Part shown: piece by piece, positions 15,374-22,950 of the stretch
Layout: each line of letters starts with the position of its first letter
How positions within the stretch are numbered: the first letter of the stretch is position 1
Assembly: GCA_015664425.1 (NCBI GenBank)
Contig: DQQH01000235.1
Span: 1 to 33,727 of the forward strand
Reading direction: 5' to 3'
Source: Planctomycetota bacterium
GTDB lineage: Bacteria > Planctomycetota > UBA8108 > UBA1146
Length of the DNA: 33,727 nt
Made by a program: the position numbers and the translations under genes
Notes under the pieces: model-generated
Told to the model about the DNA's origin: nothing
The model's database searches: none
Seen by the model: the letters and a program-made list of their open reading frames with translations, nothing else

Positions 15374-16488
15374 CCGTGTTTCTGCTTCTCTGCATCATCG
15401 GGTGAGAACCTGGCGATGACCCGGTCACAAAAACTTCGCCCTTCCTGGGGATTTAGCGCCTTCCATCTTCCGCTCCGGGTGCGTTCGGCGATCGATTCAC
15501 CGGAATAACGGACGCTGGTGATGTGGGTTCCGTCGAAGCTAAAGACATGGACCCGATTGTGGGGGCCCCTGACAACGTAGGTGAACTCCCGACGGTCGTG
15601 GAAAAGGTCTGACTCCCGGGAGCTGAGGACATCGGAGAGGGCGCTGGCGGTGGGGCGATCGGGATCCCTGCTGCGAACCTGAGCGTGATGGGTTCGGCGG
15701 GACCCCCTGCGCAGGAGCTTGTCGAGGTGATCGCAGGAACTTCTCATCGAATCGAGAATCTCCTGACGGATCGTAGGCAGTGATATCCGCTTGCCGGTGC
15801 GGACGCCGGTGGCGATCTTCTCCTCGATCTGGTGGAGGCCTTCTCGAAGGAAGCCGATCCAGCCCCCGAGGTGGGGGACCGGGCCATGGGCGAGAAGGCT
15901 CGGAAGATGGTGTGGCGGAGGCAAGGAAACGACGAGGTTCAGGGTGTATCGCGGTGCCGGCCCTCGGCGGTGGTGCTCCATTAGCAGGGCAGTGACCGAG
16001 AAAGTCCTGGACCGGTCTCCTTCGAGGGTGAACCGGGGGAGGGAAAAACCCCCGGCCAGGACGCTACCGAGAATGCGGGCATGAGTCGGAGGCCTCTCGA
16101 ACTCGGGGAGGACGTCCCCCGCGAGATCCGCGATGGGGTGGAAGACTGCCACCGGAAGGGGCGGAGAGGAATGCAGTCGATCGACACGGGGGTCGCCGAT
16201 CTCGATGAGCCACGAGGCAAAGTTCCTCCAGATGGGAACACCGGTGGGGGAGATGGAACTGAGAACCGCCCTCTGATCGGAGGGGAGGGAGTGCTCGCAA
16301 ACGGGCGAGGAGCACCAGGAACAGGGGACGTGACCGTTGCGGTACCCCAGGACCTCGGTGGAAGCCTGCTCCGAGATCGACCCGACCTGCTCCGATATGG
16401 CGGAGAGGAAATCGTCGCAAGCTCGCTTCCAGCCCTTGCCCGAGATCTGTACTGGAACTCTCAGGTTGAGTTCGATCCTGTCGGGCAA
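15370..16488 (-). CDS. Unrecognised protein with Cys cluster, probably N-terminally frameshifted
   Basis: This is the only gene on the minus strand. As read it starts at TTG 16488 (372 residues), but the frame is open upstream to 16648 without an ATG, GTG or TTG, and that upstream translation (for example ISVYRHLDRYIQKLLAG) looks like real protein. Removing one base from the G9 run at 16590-16598 joins it to an ATG at 16624 with GGAAGG upstream, giving about 417 residues. The protein has a possible metal-binding cluster (CSWCSSPVCEHS), a basic middle (LLRRGSRRTHHAQ) and a C-terminal module FTYVVRGPHNRVHVFSFDG followed by THITSVRYSGESI. No signal peptide or membrane segment is visible. I do not recognise the family. 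It is convergent with the M19 gene and divergent from dacB. Confidence 0.6.
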   Translation of the reverse strand: MPDRIELNLRVPVQISGKGWKRACDDFLSAISEQVGSISEQASTEVLGYRNGHVPCSWCSSPVCEHSLPSDQRAVLSSISPTGVPIWRNFASWLIEIGDPRVDRLHSSPPLPVAVFHPIADLAGDVLPEFERPPTHARILGSVLAGGFSLPRFTLEGDRSRTFSVTALLMEHHRRGPAPRYTLNLVVSLPPPHHLPSLLAHGPVPHLGGWIGFLREGLHQIEEKIATGVRTGKRISLPTIRQEILDSMRSSCDHLDKLLRRGSRRTHHAQVRSRDPDRPTASALSDVLSSRESDLFHDRREFTYVVRGPHNRVHVFSFDGTHITSVRYSGESIAERTRSGRWKALNPQEGRSFCDRVIARFSPDDAEKQKHG

Positions 16489-16624
16489 CCCCGATCCATC
16501 AATTTTGGCCCCGGCGAGCAGTTTCTGGATGTATCGATCGAGGTGGCGGTAGACGGAGATCCCGGGGTCTTCCCTGGGAGCGCATTCCCGGGGGGGGGCG
16601 CGGTTTACCTCTCGAGGGAGCCAT
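16489..16624 (-). other. Displaced 5' coding segment of the minus-strand gene
   Basis: ATG at 16624-16622 (minus) follows GGAAGGATTTGGAG and opens a short proline-rich frame that runs into the C9 tract (G9 on plus). After the tract the correct frame for the main ORF is off by one base. With eight instead of nine C residues the product reads MAPSRGKPRPPRECAPRE and continues in frame into the main ORF. It is either a sequencing or assembly error, a true mutation, or a slippage switch. Confidence 0.55.
16590..16598. repeat. G9/C9 homopolymer in coding sequence
   Basis: Nine consecutive G residues on the plus strand lie at codon 10-12 of the reconstructed minus-strand gene, exactly where the reading frame breaks. 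Tracts of this length are prone to slippage in replication and in sequencing. Confidence 0.8.
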
Positions 16625-16644
16625 CTCCAAATCCTTCCGGGTTG

Positions 16645-16650
16645 ATTCTA
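16645..16650 (-). promoter_or_regulatory. Candidate -10 element of the minus-strand gene
   Basis: On the minus strand TAGAAT (five of six consensus matches) lies about 20 bases upstream of the reconstructed ATG at 16624. No good -35 is seen at 17 bases. It directly abuts the palindrome at 16651-16674. Confidence 0.35.
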
Positions 16651-16674
16651 ACTGACCAGGTTCTCCTGGACAGT
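16651..16674. promoter_or_regulatory. 24-bp near-perfect palindrome between divergent genes
   Basis: ACTG-A-CCAGG-TTCT-CCTGG-A-CAGT is symmetric apart from the central TTCT and one A/A position. Placed between divergent genes and against a candidate -10, it looks like a dimeric repressor operator. It could also form a hairpin in either transcript. Confidence 0.45.
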
Positions 16675-16731
16675 CACCTTGTGCAGAACGGCAACGGTCC
16701 CTAACCTCTGGGCGTGAAGGGATGGTCCCCT

Positions 16732-18240
16732 GTGAAACGCACCCTCAGCGAGCACCGATGGTCTCCATCGCTGGGGTTGCTTGTCGCTCTAACATTCCTC
16801 CTGTCGACTTCACTCCTTCAGCAGCCGCTGGCTCTTGCAAGCGAGACTCCTCTTGGCGAGATTCTGCAGCTTGCACGGGAGCACGGCCTTCGCGGCAGCG
16901 AACTGTCGTTCTCCGTTGTTTTTCCCGATGGCCAGTTCATCGAGCACCGTGCGGATGTTGCGATCCCTCCCGCATCCTGCATGAAACTCCTCACCGCTGC
17001 GGCAGTCCTCGACAACCTCGGTCCTGACTTCTCCCTCGACACCGACCTGGTGGTCACCGGTTCCCTTGAGGGGGGCACCCTCGATGGTGACATCATCGTC
17101 ATCGGCAGAGGGGATCCGGCGATTTCGGGCAGGGAATTCGAGAACGATCCGGTCGCCGAACTGCGTCCCTGGGTCGGACGGCTGAAGGCACTCGGCATTC
17201 GCGTGGTCCGTGGCCAGTTGCTCGCTGACAACCGCTATTTGCAGGGCTCAACTCGCGTGCCTGACTGGCCCAGGGATCAGCTCCATCGCTGGTACTGCGC
17301 GCCATCGGGAGCGTTGAACCTCAATGACAATTGTTTCGACATCGTGGTCAAACCCGGTGAATCGGGCTCCATTAGTGTCGACCTCCGACCGTCCAACGCA
17401 CTGGCGCATCTGGAGGGCACGATTTTTCCGACCCAACTGCGCAGGGAGCATCTCTACCGCATCGATCGGGCACCGAACAGTTGGACGGTGAAGGTGAGCG
17501 GTCGATTCCTGACGACAGCCAGCGAAAGGGTCGAGTGGGTCACCGTTCCCGATCCGACCCGCGCCTTCCTCGGTGTCTTCCACAAGATGCTGGAGGACTC
17601 CGGAATCACCATCGAAGGCACGAAGAGGGATGCTCCTCGATTGCAGGAAGGCCGCCTCGTCGGCAGGATCGAGCACTCCGTCGCTTCTCGCCTGCCGGTT
17701 TTTCTCAAGAGGAGCCAGAATCTCTATGGCGACTGCCTGATGCGGGTTCTCGGCCGCGAATCGGGAGGAGATGGCAGTTTTCCCTCGGGTGCTGCTGCCC
17801 TCGTCTCCCACGCCGCTGATTTTCTCGGGGAGGTGGAGGGGCTCGTCGTGCGTGATGGTTCGGGACTCTCTTCCCTGAATCGATTGCGCGCGGGGGACCT
17901 CACGCGCCTCCTCATCGGGTGGAAGAAGCGTCCCTGGTTCGACCTCCTCGATGAGGCGCTGCCCCTGGCAGGGGTCGACGGCACCCTCGAGAAACGATTC
18001 AGGAATACTCCCCTGGCCGGTCGATTGCGGGCGAAAACGGGGCACATCAACGGGGTTAGCACCCTGGCGGGGAGTTGGCGAACCGCTCGCGGAATGGTTT
18101 TCTTCTCCCTCTTCTTCCATGGCACCCCGAGCAGCACCCCGCGGGCGCGCGGTTGGCAGGAACGCACCCTACTTCACCTCGACACTCTCCTCGGGGGGCC
18201 CCCTGGTCCTGCTGGAAGTCTGCCTAAGCCAGTGGGTTAA
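16732..18240 (+). CDS. dacB: D-alanyl-D-alanine carboxypeptidase/endopeptidase (PBP4, peptidase S13)
   Basis: This low-molecular-weight penicillin-binding protein of about 502 residues trims or cleaves peptidoglycan stem peptides in the periplasm. All three active-site motifs of family S13 are present: SCMK (in PPASCMKLLTAA), SQN (in KRSQNLYGDCLMRVLG) and KTG (in RAKTGHINGVSTLAG). An N-terminal signal region is seen (SLGLLVALTFLLSTSLLQQ, ending at LALA). GTG at 16732 is preferred over the track start 16714 because AAGGGA lies nine bases upstream; the difference is six residues. A true PBP4 implies the organism makes a peptidoglycan wall. A SPOR-domain protein and an M19 dipeptidase are elsewhere in the window. 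Confidence 0.93.
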   Translation: MKRTLSEHRWSPSLGLLVALTFLLSTSLLQQPLALASETPLGEILQLAREHGLRGSELSFSVVFPDGQFIEHRADVAIPPASCMKLLTAAAVLDNLGPDFSLDTDLVVTGSLEGGTLDGDIIVIGRGDPAISGREFENDPVAELRPWVGRLKALGIRVVRGQLLADNRYLQGSTRVPDWPRDQLHRWYCAPSGALNLNDNCFDIVVKPGESGSISVDLRPSNALAHLEGTIFPTQLRREHLYRIDRAPNSWTVKVSGRFLTTASERVEWVTVPDPTRAFLGVFHKMLEDSGITIEGTKRDAPRLQEGRLVGRIEHSVASRLPVFLKRSQNLYGDCLMRVLGRESGGDGSFPSGAAALVSHAADFLGEVEGLVVRDGSGLSSLNRLRAGDLTRLLIGWKKRPWFDLLDEALPLAGVDGTLEKRFRNTPLAGRLRAKTGHINGVSTLAGSWRTARGMVFFSLFFHGTPSSTPRARGWQERTLLHLDTLLGGPPGPAGSLPKPVG

Positions 18241-18245
18241 GAAAC

Positions 18246-18273
18246 TTACACCTGTTGTAAAATGGTCTTTACA
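18246..18273. promoter_or_regulatory. AT-rich operator/promoter cluster with TGTAAA-N6-TTTACA
   Basis: TGTAAA (18256-18261), six bases, then TTTACA (18268-18273) form a perfect 18-bp palindrome. A third half-site TTACA (18246-18250) forms TTACA-N5-TGTAA with the first. TACACT (18270-18275) could be a -10 element; no strong -35 is seen. It lies just upstream of the FHA-sigma54 activator in otherwise GC-rich DNA, so it is a good candidate for a transcription factor site. Confidence 0.5.
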
Positions 18274-18303
18274 CTAGGGCCTGCTGTGATTCAATAAGAA
18301 GGA

Positions 18304-18326
18304 CCCCCCCGCAAGAGCCCCCCCCC
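18304..18326 (+). repeat. C7 and C9 homopolymer tracts in the activator leader
   Basis: Seven C residues (18304-18310) and nine C residues (18318-18326) are separated by GCAAGAG in the untranslated leader, 34 bases before the start codon. They could pair with G-rich sequence or change length by slippage. Confidence 0.7.
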
Positions 18327-18359
18327 GGCGGTGGACCCGGTCGACGGAAGGAAATGGCC

Positions 18360-20420
18360 ATGTCCAGCGGGCCCAAGGCCAGCAGCACTCGCCTCATCAT
18401 CCGCGAAGCGGGTGAAGAGCGCTGCGTCGAGTTCTCCGGTGATCTTCTCTCTATCGGGAGAAGCCAGGAGAACCAGGTGGAAATCGATGACATTTCCAGT
18501 TCCCGGCGCCACTGCCGACTGAAAAAAATCAACGGCAACTGGCACGTCGAGGACCTTCGCAGCCGCAACGGGACACTCGTCAACGGGATCCTCATCCGCA
18601 AGCAACTTCTCCAGGCTGGGGATTGCATCGAGATCGGCAAGACCCAGATCTTCTACCTGCGGGTTCCGTCGAACCAGATCGCCTCGAGCGGTGGTGGAGA
18701 AACACTCCTTCTTCCCACCGATTTTTTCATGGAACCGATCGTTGAAGATACCGATCAGTCTGGCGGGCTTCAGGTGGAACGCCTCACCAGGGAACGGCAC
18801 ATCTTCCTGCGGTTGATCGAAATCTCGAAAAGCCTCTGCTCCATTCTGAATCTCGATGAGCTCCTCGAACTGATTCTCGAACACGTCATCCAGATTACCG
18901 GCGCAGAACGGGGCTTCATCATTCTCGAGGAGGAGAGTGGACTGGCAGTTACAGCCTCCAGAAACATCGATCGAGAGGCTGTGAAAAAGGCCCATTTGAA
19001 AGTCAGTCGATCGGTGGTACGTCACGTCATCGAGGAAGGCCGTTCTGTACTCGTGGGAGAAGCGAGCAAGGATCCGGTGATTGGGGAGTTCGAATCCGTT
19101 GCCGAATTGCGCCTCGAGGCTGTCCTCTGCGTTCCTCTGAAACTCCGGGGGCGCGTCCTTGGAGTCGTTTATGTCGACAATCGCTTCGAGCCCGATTTCT
19201 TCCATGAGAGTCAGTTGAGGTTTGTCGAATTCCTTGCCGACCAAGCGGTGATCTTCATCGAGAACGCCCGTCTCTTCGATGAGGACCATCGACGACGTGA
19301 GCAGTTGAAGAAATCGAAAGATGAGGTCGACAACCTCAACCGCGATCTCCAGGCGATGCTGATCGCCAAGGAGGTCGAGCCCGAGCAGGTGAACGATCTG
19401 GTCAAGAAAGGGGCCCGCCCCAACCTTCGTTTCGACTATGACCGGATCGTCACCCGGAGCTCCAAGATGTACCAGGTCTTCGAGATGCTCGACCGGGTCA
19501 TCTGCACCGACATCTCCGTGCTCATCCAGGGAGAGAGTGGAACCGGTAAGGAACTGGTTGCCCAAGCGATCCACTACCAGGGCTCCCGACGTGACAATCC
19601 TTTCATCTCCCAGAACTGCGCAGCGATTCCACCGAATCTTCTCGAGAGTGAGTTCTTCGGTCACGTCAAGGGCAGTTTCACGGGGGCCGTTCGCGACAAG
19701 AAAGGTCTCTTCGAACTCGCCGACAAGGGCACACTTTTCCTCGATGAGATTGGAGACATGAGTTTAGACCTGCAGACCAAACTTCTGCGGGTTCTCGAAG
19801 AGGGCGAATTCAGGCCTGTCGGTGCCAGGGACACCCGGAAAGTCGATGTTCGCATCGTTTCGGCAACGAACCGCCAACTCGAGAAGATGGTTCGCGAGGG
19901 TCAATTCCGCGAGGATCTCTACTACCGGTTGAACGTGTTCAACATTTTTCTGCCGCCGCTTCGTGAGAGGCGCGAGGACATCCCTCTGCTGATCGATCAC
20001 TTCATCGACAAGGTGTGCTCTCGGATTTCCCGTGACCGCCCTGAAGTCGATCGCAGGAGCCTCTACTACCTCTACCACAGCCCCTGGCCCGGAAATGTCC
20101 GCCAGTTGGAGAACGAGGTCGAGAGGCTGGTCGCTCTGGCGGGGGACGACATCACTCCGGACCTGCTCTCGCCCTCGGTAATCTCCTCGGTTCAGGGAGA
20201 TGCCAAGGACCTCGATCCGAGCCCTGCTGGCAATCTCAAGGAGATGGTCGGCGAGGCCACCGAAGTGCTGGAACGGCGTGTGCTGGGAACGGTTCTCGAC
20301 CAGAACCACTGGAACAAGAGCCAGTCTGCTCGCCAGCTGGGAATCTCGAGACCGACCCTCGACCAGAAGATCGACAAGTACGGCATGAAGCGACCCGACA
20401 AGAGAACCAAGGGAGTATAG
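18360..20420 (+). CDS. FHA-GAF-AAA+-Fis sigma54-dependent transcriptional activator
   Basis: A regulator of about 686 residues. Domains in order: an FHA domain (about 10-105) with all phosphothreonine-binding residues (IGRSQ, SSSRRHC, SRNGTLVNG); a GAF domain (about 145-310); a coiled linker; a sigma54-activator AAA+ domain (about 360-595) with Walker A GESGTGKE, the sigma54-contact loop GSFTGA (variant of GAFTGA), Walker B GTLFLDEIGD and the arginine region REDLYYRLNVF; and a Fis-type helix-turn-helix (NKSQSARQLGISRPTLDQKI). It should open sigma54-RNA polymerase promoters in response to a phosphorylated partner bound by FHA or a ligand at GAF. ATG 18360 has AAGGAA at about 7 bases; ATG 18354 (track) is too close. 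It is followed after 5 bases by the double-FHA gene. Confidence 0.93.
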   Translation: MSSGPKASSTRLIIREAGEERCVEFSGDLLSIGRSQENQVEIDDISSSRRHCRLKKINGNWHVEDLRSRNGTLVNGILIRKQLLQAGDCIEIGKTQIFYLRVPSNQIASSGGGETLLLPTDFFMEPIVEDTDQSGGLQVERLTRERHIFLRLIEISKSLCSILNLDELLELILEHVIQITGAERGFIILEEESGLAVTASRNIDREAVKKAHLKVSRSVVRHVIEEGRSVLVGEASKDPVIGEFESVAELRLEAVLCVPLKLRGRVLGVVYVDNRFEPDFFHESQLRFVEFLADQAVIFIENARLFDEDHRRREQLKKSKDEVDNLNRDLQAMLIAKEVEPEQVNDLVKKGARPNLRFDYDRIVTRSSKMYQVFEMLDRVICTDISVLIQGESGTGKELVAQAIHYQGSRRDNPFISQNCAAIPPNLLESEFFGHVKGSFTGAVRDKKGLFELADKGTLFLDEIGDMSLDLQTKLLRVLEEGEFRPVGARDTRKVDVRIVSATNRQLEKMVREGQFREDLYYRLNVFNIFLPPLRERREDIPLLIDHFIDKVCSRISRDRPEVDRRSLYYLYHSPWPGNVRQLENEVERLVALAGDDITPDLLSPSVISSVQGDAKDLDPSPAGNLKEMVGEATEVLERRVLGTVLDQNHWNKSQSARQLGISRPTLDQKIDKYGMKRPDKRTKGV

Positions 20421-20425
20421 AGAAG

Positions 20426-22945
20426 ATGCCGAAACTGCTCGTCATCGACGGGGAAAGACGGAGCGTTGTCGACCTGGAAGGTGAAACCATCTCGGTCGGC
20501 AGGGACCCGGCAAACCGGGTCGTGATCTCCGATTCTCTCGCTTCACGACGTCACTGCACCTTCGAAGCGTCGGCAGCAGGTGTCCGTTTTGTCGATCTCG
20601 ATTCTTCCAACGGCAGTCTCGTCAACGGCAGGCGCTCCACCAGCGCCGAACTGACGGCGGGGGACACGGTGAAAATAGGCGATGTGGTCATCGAGGTTCT
20701 GACGGCAGGTTCTTCCGACGAAAGGGAAGATCTGGAGGCAACTCCTCTGCCCGACGTGACCCCGCTGGGATCCCTTCCCTCCCCCCAGGCTCCCACTGCC
20801 GCTCTCCAGGGACCGAGGGTTCGGATTGTGGAGCCGGTCGGTGAGGAGTGGGTTTCCATCACTCGCAGTCCATTCAAAATTGGCAGGAACGAAGACAATC
20901 ACCTGGTTCTCGCCGACCCTCGGGTTTCAGGAGAACACGCGGTCATCCTCGAGAGAAGCGGGGACTGGATCGTTGCCGACCGGGAGTCCGGCAACGGTAT
21001 CCTCGTCGACGGGCGAAGGGTGGCGAAGGTCCAGGTGCTGAGCGGCATGCAGATCCAGATAGGAGACTACACCCTCGAACTGGAGGGATTCCCCCAGCCG
21101 GCGCATCAGATCGGTGCCGAGGCCCCTCCGGTCATCAGCGAATCCGAGGTCCTCCGTTTCAAGAAAGAACGCCTCGAGGAGGCTCCAAATTCCCGGCAAG
21201 GACTGTTGACGGGATTCTTCATCGTCTGCCTCGGGGTGATCCTGTGGTCCGGGTACGGTTTTGTCGAAGACCTGCAGCGTGGTCGGGTCCCTGCCCTCGA
21301 CAGCAACGATCTGCTCGGCGGAAGCGGCTCCTTCGAGGTCAGCGATGACAGCGAGGTGGTACCCTGGCGCCCTTCTCCCGGTTCAGATGTAGTTTCCATC
21401 GCCTCGCGCATCTCCTCCGATGCTCCTCATGGCAAACGGACGCTCCATGTCACAGGTGAGAGTGGCCAAGCGGGAATCGTCCGCGTCGAGGAGGTCGGCA
21501 TCCATGAGGTGACCGGGGATCACGGCTTCCGACTCACCGGAAAGATCAGCAACGAGGGTTTCGATCGAGCGGGTCTGGCCCTTCGCTGGTACACCCGCAG
21601 GGCTGGAGAGGAGGTCCTGATCGAGGAGTCCTTCACTCCCCTGAGGGATCTCACCGCCGGCCGTTTCTCCAGCGTTGCCGCCCGTTTTTCGCCCCCTCGC
21701 TGGGGGGACCCTGCTGCGGTTCGAGTGGCGATCATCGGCATCGGCTCGGGCAAGTTGCGGGTAGACCATGTGGTCCTCAAGGAAGAGCTGGAAAGCGTGC
21801 CTCCCGACGAGGTCGCGTCCCTTGAAACCTCTGGCAGTGTGGCAATCCGCGTCCTTTTCGACAATCACGGCGTTGCCACCATCGAGAAGGACGGCAGGCT
21901 GCGGCTCCAGGCATTCCGGCTCGCCCTGGGAGGAGCGAGAGCGCGTCCGTGGGGCCAGATCTTGCCGGCGAGAATCGAGGCCCCGGTGGTCGGTGAAGAT
22001 GGTGGAATCCGTCTCGGTTTCGAACTCGACGAGGCCGGGCAGATGAGCGCCATCGCCGCTTTCGCTCGCAGCCTCGGTACTAGGGTCCAGATGACCTGGC
22101 AGCCGACTATCTCCGTTCCTCTTCTCCTCGCTGCACGACTTCCTTCCAGGACCGAAAGAATGCCGGTCCAGCTCATCGATGGGGAGTTGCTGATAACGGC
22201 AGCCGCAACTCTCGCCGAACTGTCTTCGGCGGCCGGAGACGTGCTCATCATCGGCTCGGGACGCGACCAACTGGTACTCACCTTGAGCCACAGGGCCACC
22301 GTCGCAGTCCAGGCCGATCCCGGGGATGGCCTCGGTTCCCTTCTCACCCTGAACTTTGGCTCTCTGGAGAACAACGAAGTCCTCGAGTGCTTCTTCTCCA
22401 GCGTCTCCGACAGGGAGGAAACTCGAATCGGGAATGAACTCACCCGGATCGAAGCCACCCTCAGCAGGCATCTCGAGGGTGAGGCTCGAAGGATGGTCGT
22501 GAGAGCTCTCGAGGATTTTTCCTGGCGTCCTGAGTTGATCGTGAAACTGGAGGCTATCCGGGATGAGATTGACCTGATGGCCAGCGCGTTCGGGGAAGAC
22601 CTGGTTCGCGCCCGGAGTGACCTCCAGTCCTATCCGGGTAGCCCTGTGCTTCGCTACCTGCGTGAAAAGTGCGCAGAGGCAGGGACCCGTTTCAGCGGCC
22701 TCGAGGTCGCAGATCTTGCAGCGGAGATCTCAGCGAGCCTCCGAGAGGAGGAAGAGGTCCGGACGGTCGAGGAGGAATCCGCCGCCCTGGCTGCGGTGAT
22801 CGAACGTGGTGAGAACTACTTCAGCCAGAACCGTGACGAACTGGCGAGGTTCTACTTCGAATGGATCATCGCAAATCATCCCGATAGTCCCCAGCGGAAA
22901 CCGATCCAGCAGTTCTTGCGGCTGATCGAGGCCAGAAAGCAGTAG
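20426..22945 (+). CDS. Membrane protein with two cytoplasmic FHA domains and a large periplasmic part
   Basis: An 839-residue protein. FHA-1 (about 1-95) has VGRDPANRV, LASRRHC and SSNGSLVNG. FHA-2 (about 130-225) has IGRNEDNH, RVSGEHA and SGNGILVDG. Both keep the key Gly-Arg, Ser/His and Asn-Gly residues, so both could bind phosphothreonine. One membrane helix follows at about 259-281 (LLTGFFIVCLGVILWSGYGF). The C-terminal 550 residues would be periplasmic. They begin with a jelly-roll-like beta region at about 300-455 (ending VAIIGIGSGKLRVDHVVLKEE), then a second mixed domain, then a helical C-terminus resembling a TPR unit (LARFYFEWIIANHPDSPQ). Placed directly upstream of GspL/M/C-like genes, it probably links cytoplasmic phosphorylation to the secretion platform. 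The overall architecture is one I do not recognise. Confidence 0.82.
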   Translation: MPKLLVIDGERRSVVDLEGETISVGRDPANRVVISDSLASRRHCTFEASAAGVRFVDLDSSNGSLVNGRRSTSAELTAGDTVKIGDVVIEVLTAGSSDEREDLEATPLPDVTPLGSLPSPQAPTAALQGPRVRIVEPVGEEWVSITRSPFKIGRNEDNHLVLADPRVSGEHAVILERSGDWIVADRESGNGILVDGRRVAKVQVLSGMQIQIGDYTLELEGFPQPAHQIGAEAPPVISESEVLRFKKERLEEAPNSRQGLLTGFFIVCLGVILWSGYGFVEDLQRGRVPALDSNDLLGGSGSFEVSDDSEVVPWRPSPGSDVVSIASRISSDAPHGKRTLHVTGESGQAGIVRVEEVGIHEVTGDHGFRLTGKISNEGFDRAGLALRWYTRRAGEEVLIEESFTPLRDLTAGRFSSVAARFSPPRWGDPAAVRVAIIGIGSGKLRVDHVVLKEELESVPPDEVASLETSGSVAIRVLFDNHGVATIEKDGRLRLQAFRLALGGARARPWGQILPARIEAPVVGEDGGIRLGFELDEAGQMSAIAAFARSLGTRVQMTWQPTISVPLLLAARLPSRTERMPVQLIDGELLITAAATLAELSSAAGDVLIIGSGRDQLVLTLSHRATVAVQADPGDGLGSLLTLNFGSLENNEVLECFFSSVSDREETRIGNELTRIEATLSRHLEGEARRMVVRALEDFSWRPELIVKLEAIRDEIDLMASAFGEDLVRARSDLQSYPGSPVLRYLREKCAEAGTRFSGLEVADLAAEISASLREEEEVRTVEEESAALAAVIERGENYFSQNRDELARFYFEWIIANHPDSPQRKPIQQFLRLIEARKQ

Positions 22946-22950
22946 GAGGT

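Noticed and set aside
18291-19664. 457-residue antisense ORF over the sigma54 activator
   Set aside because: It is a shadow of the FHA-GAF region; the plus frame has intact domain motifs.
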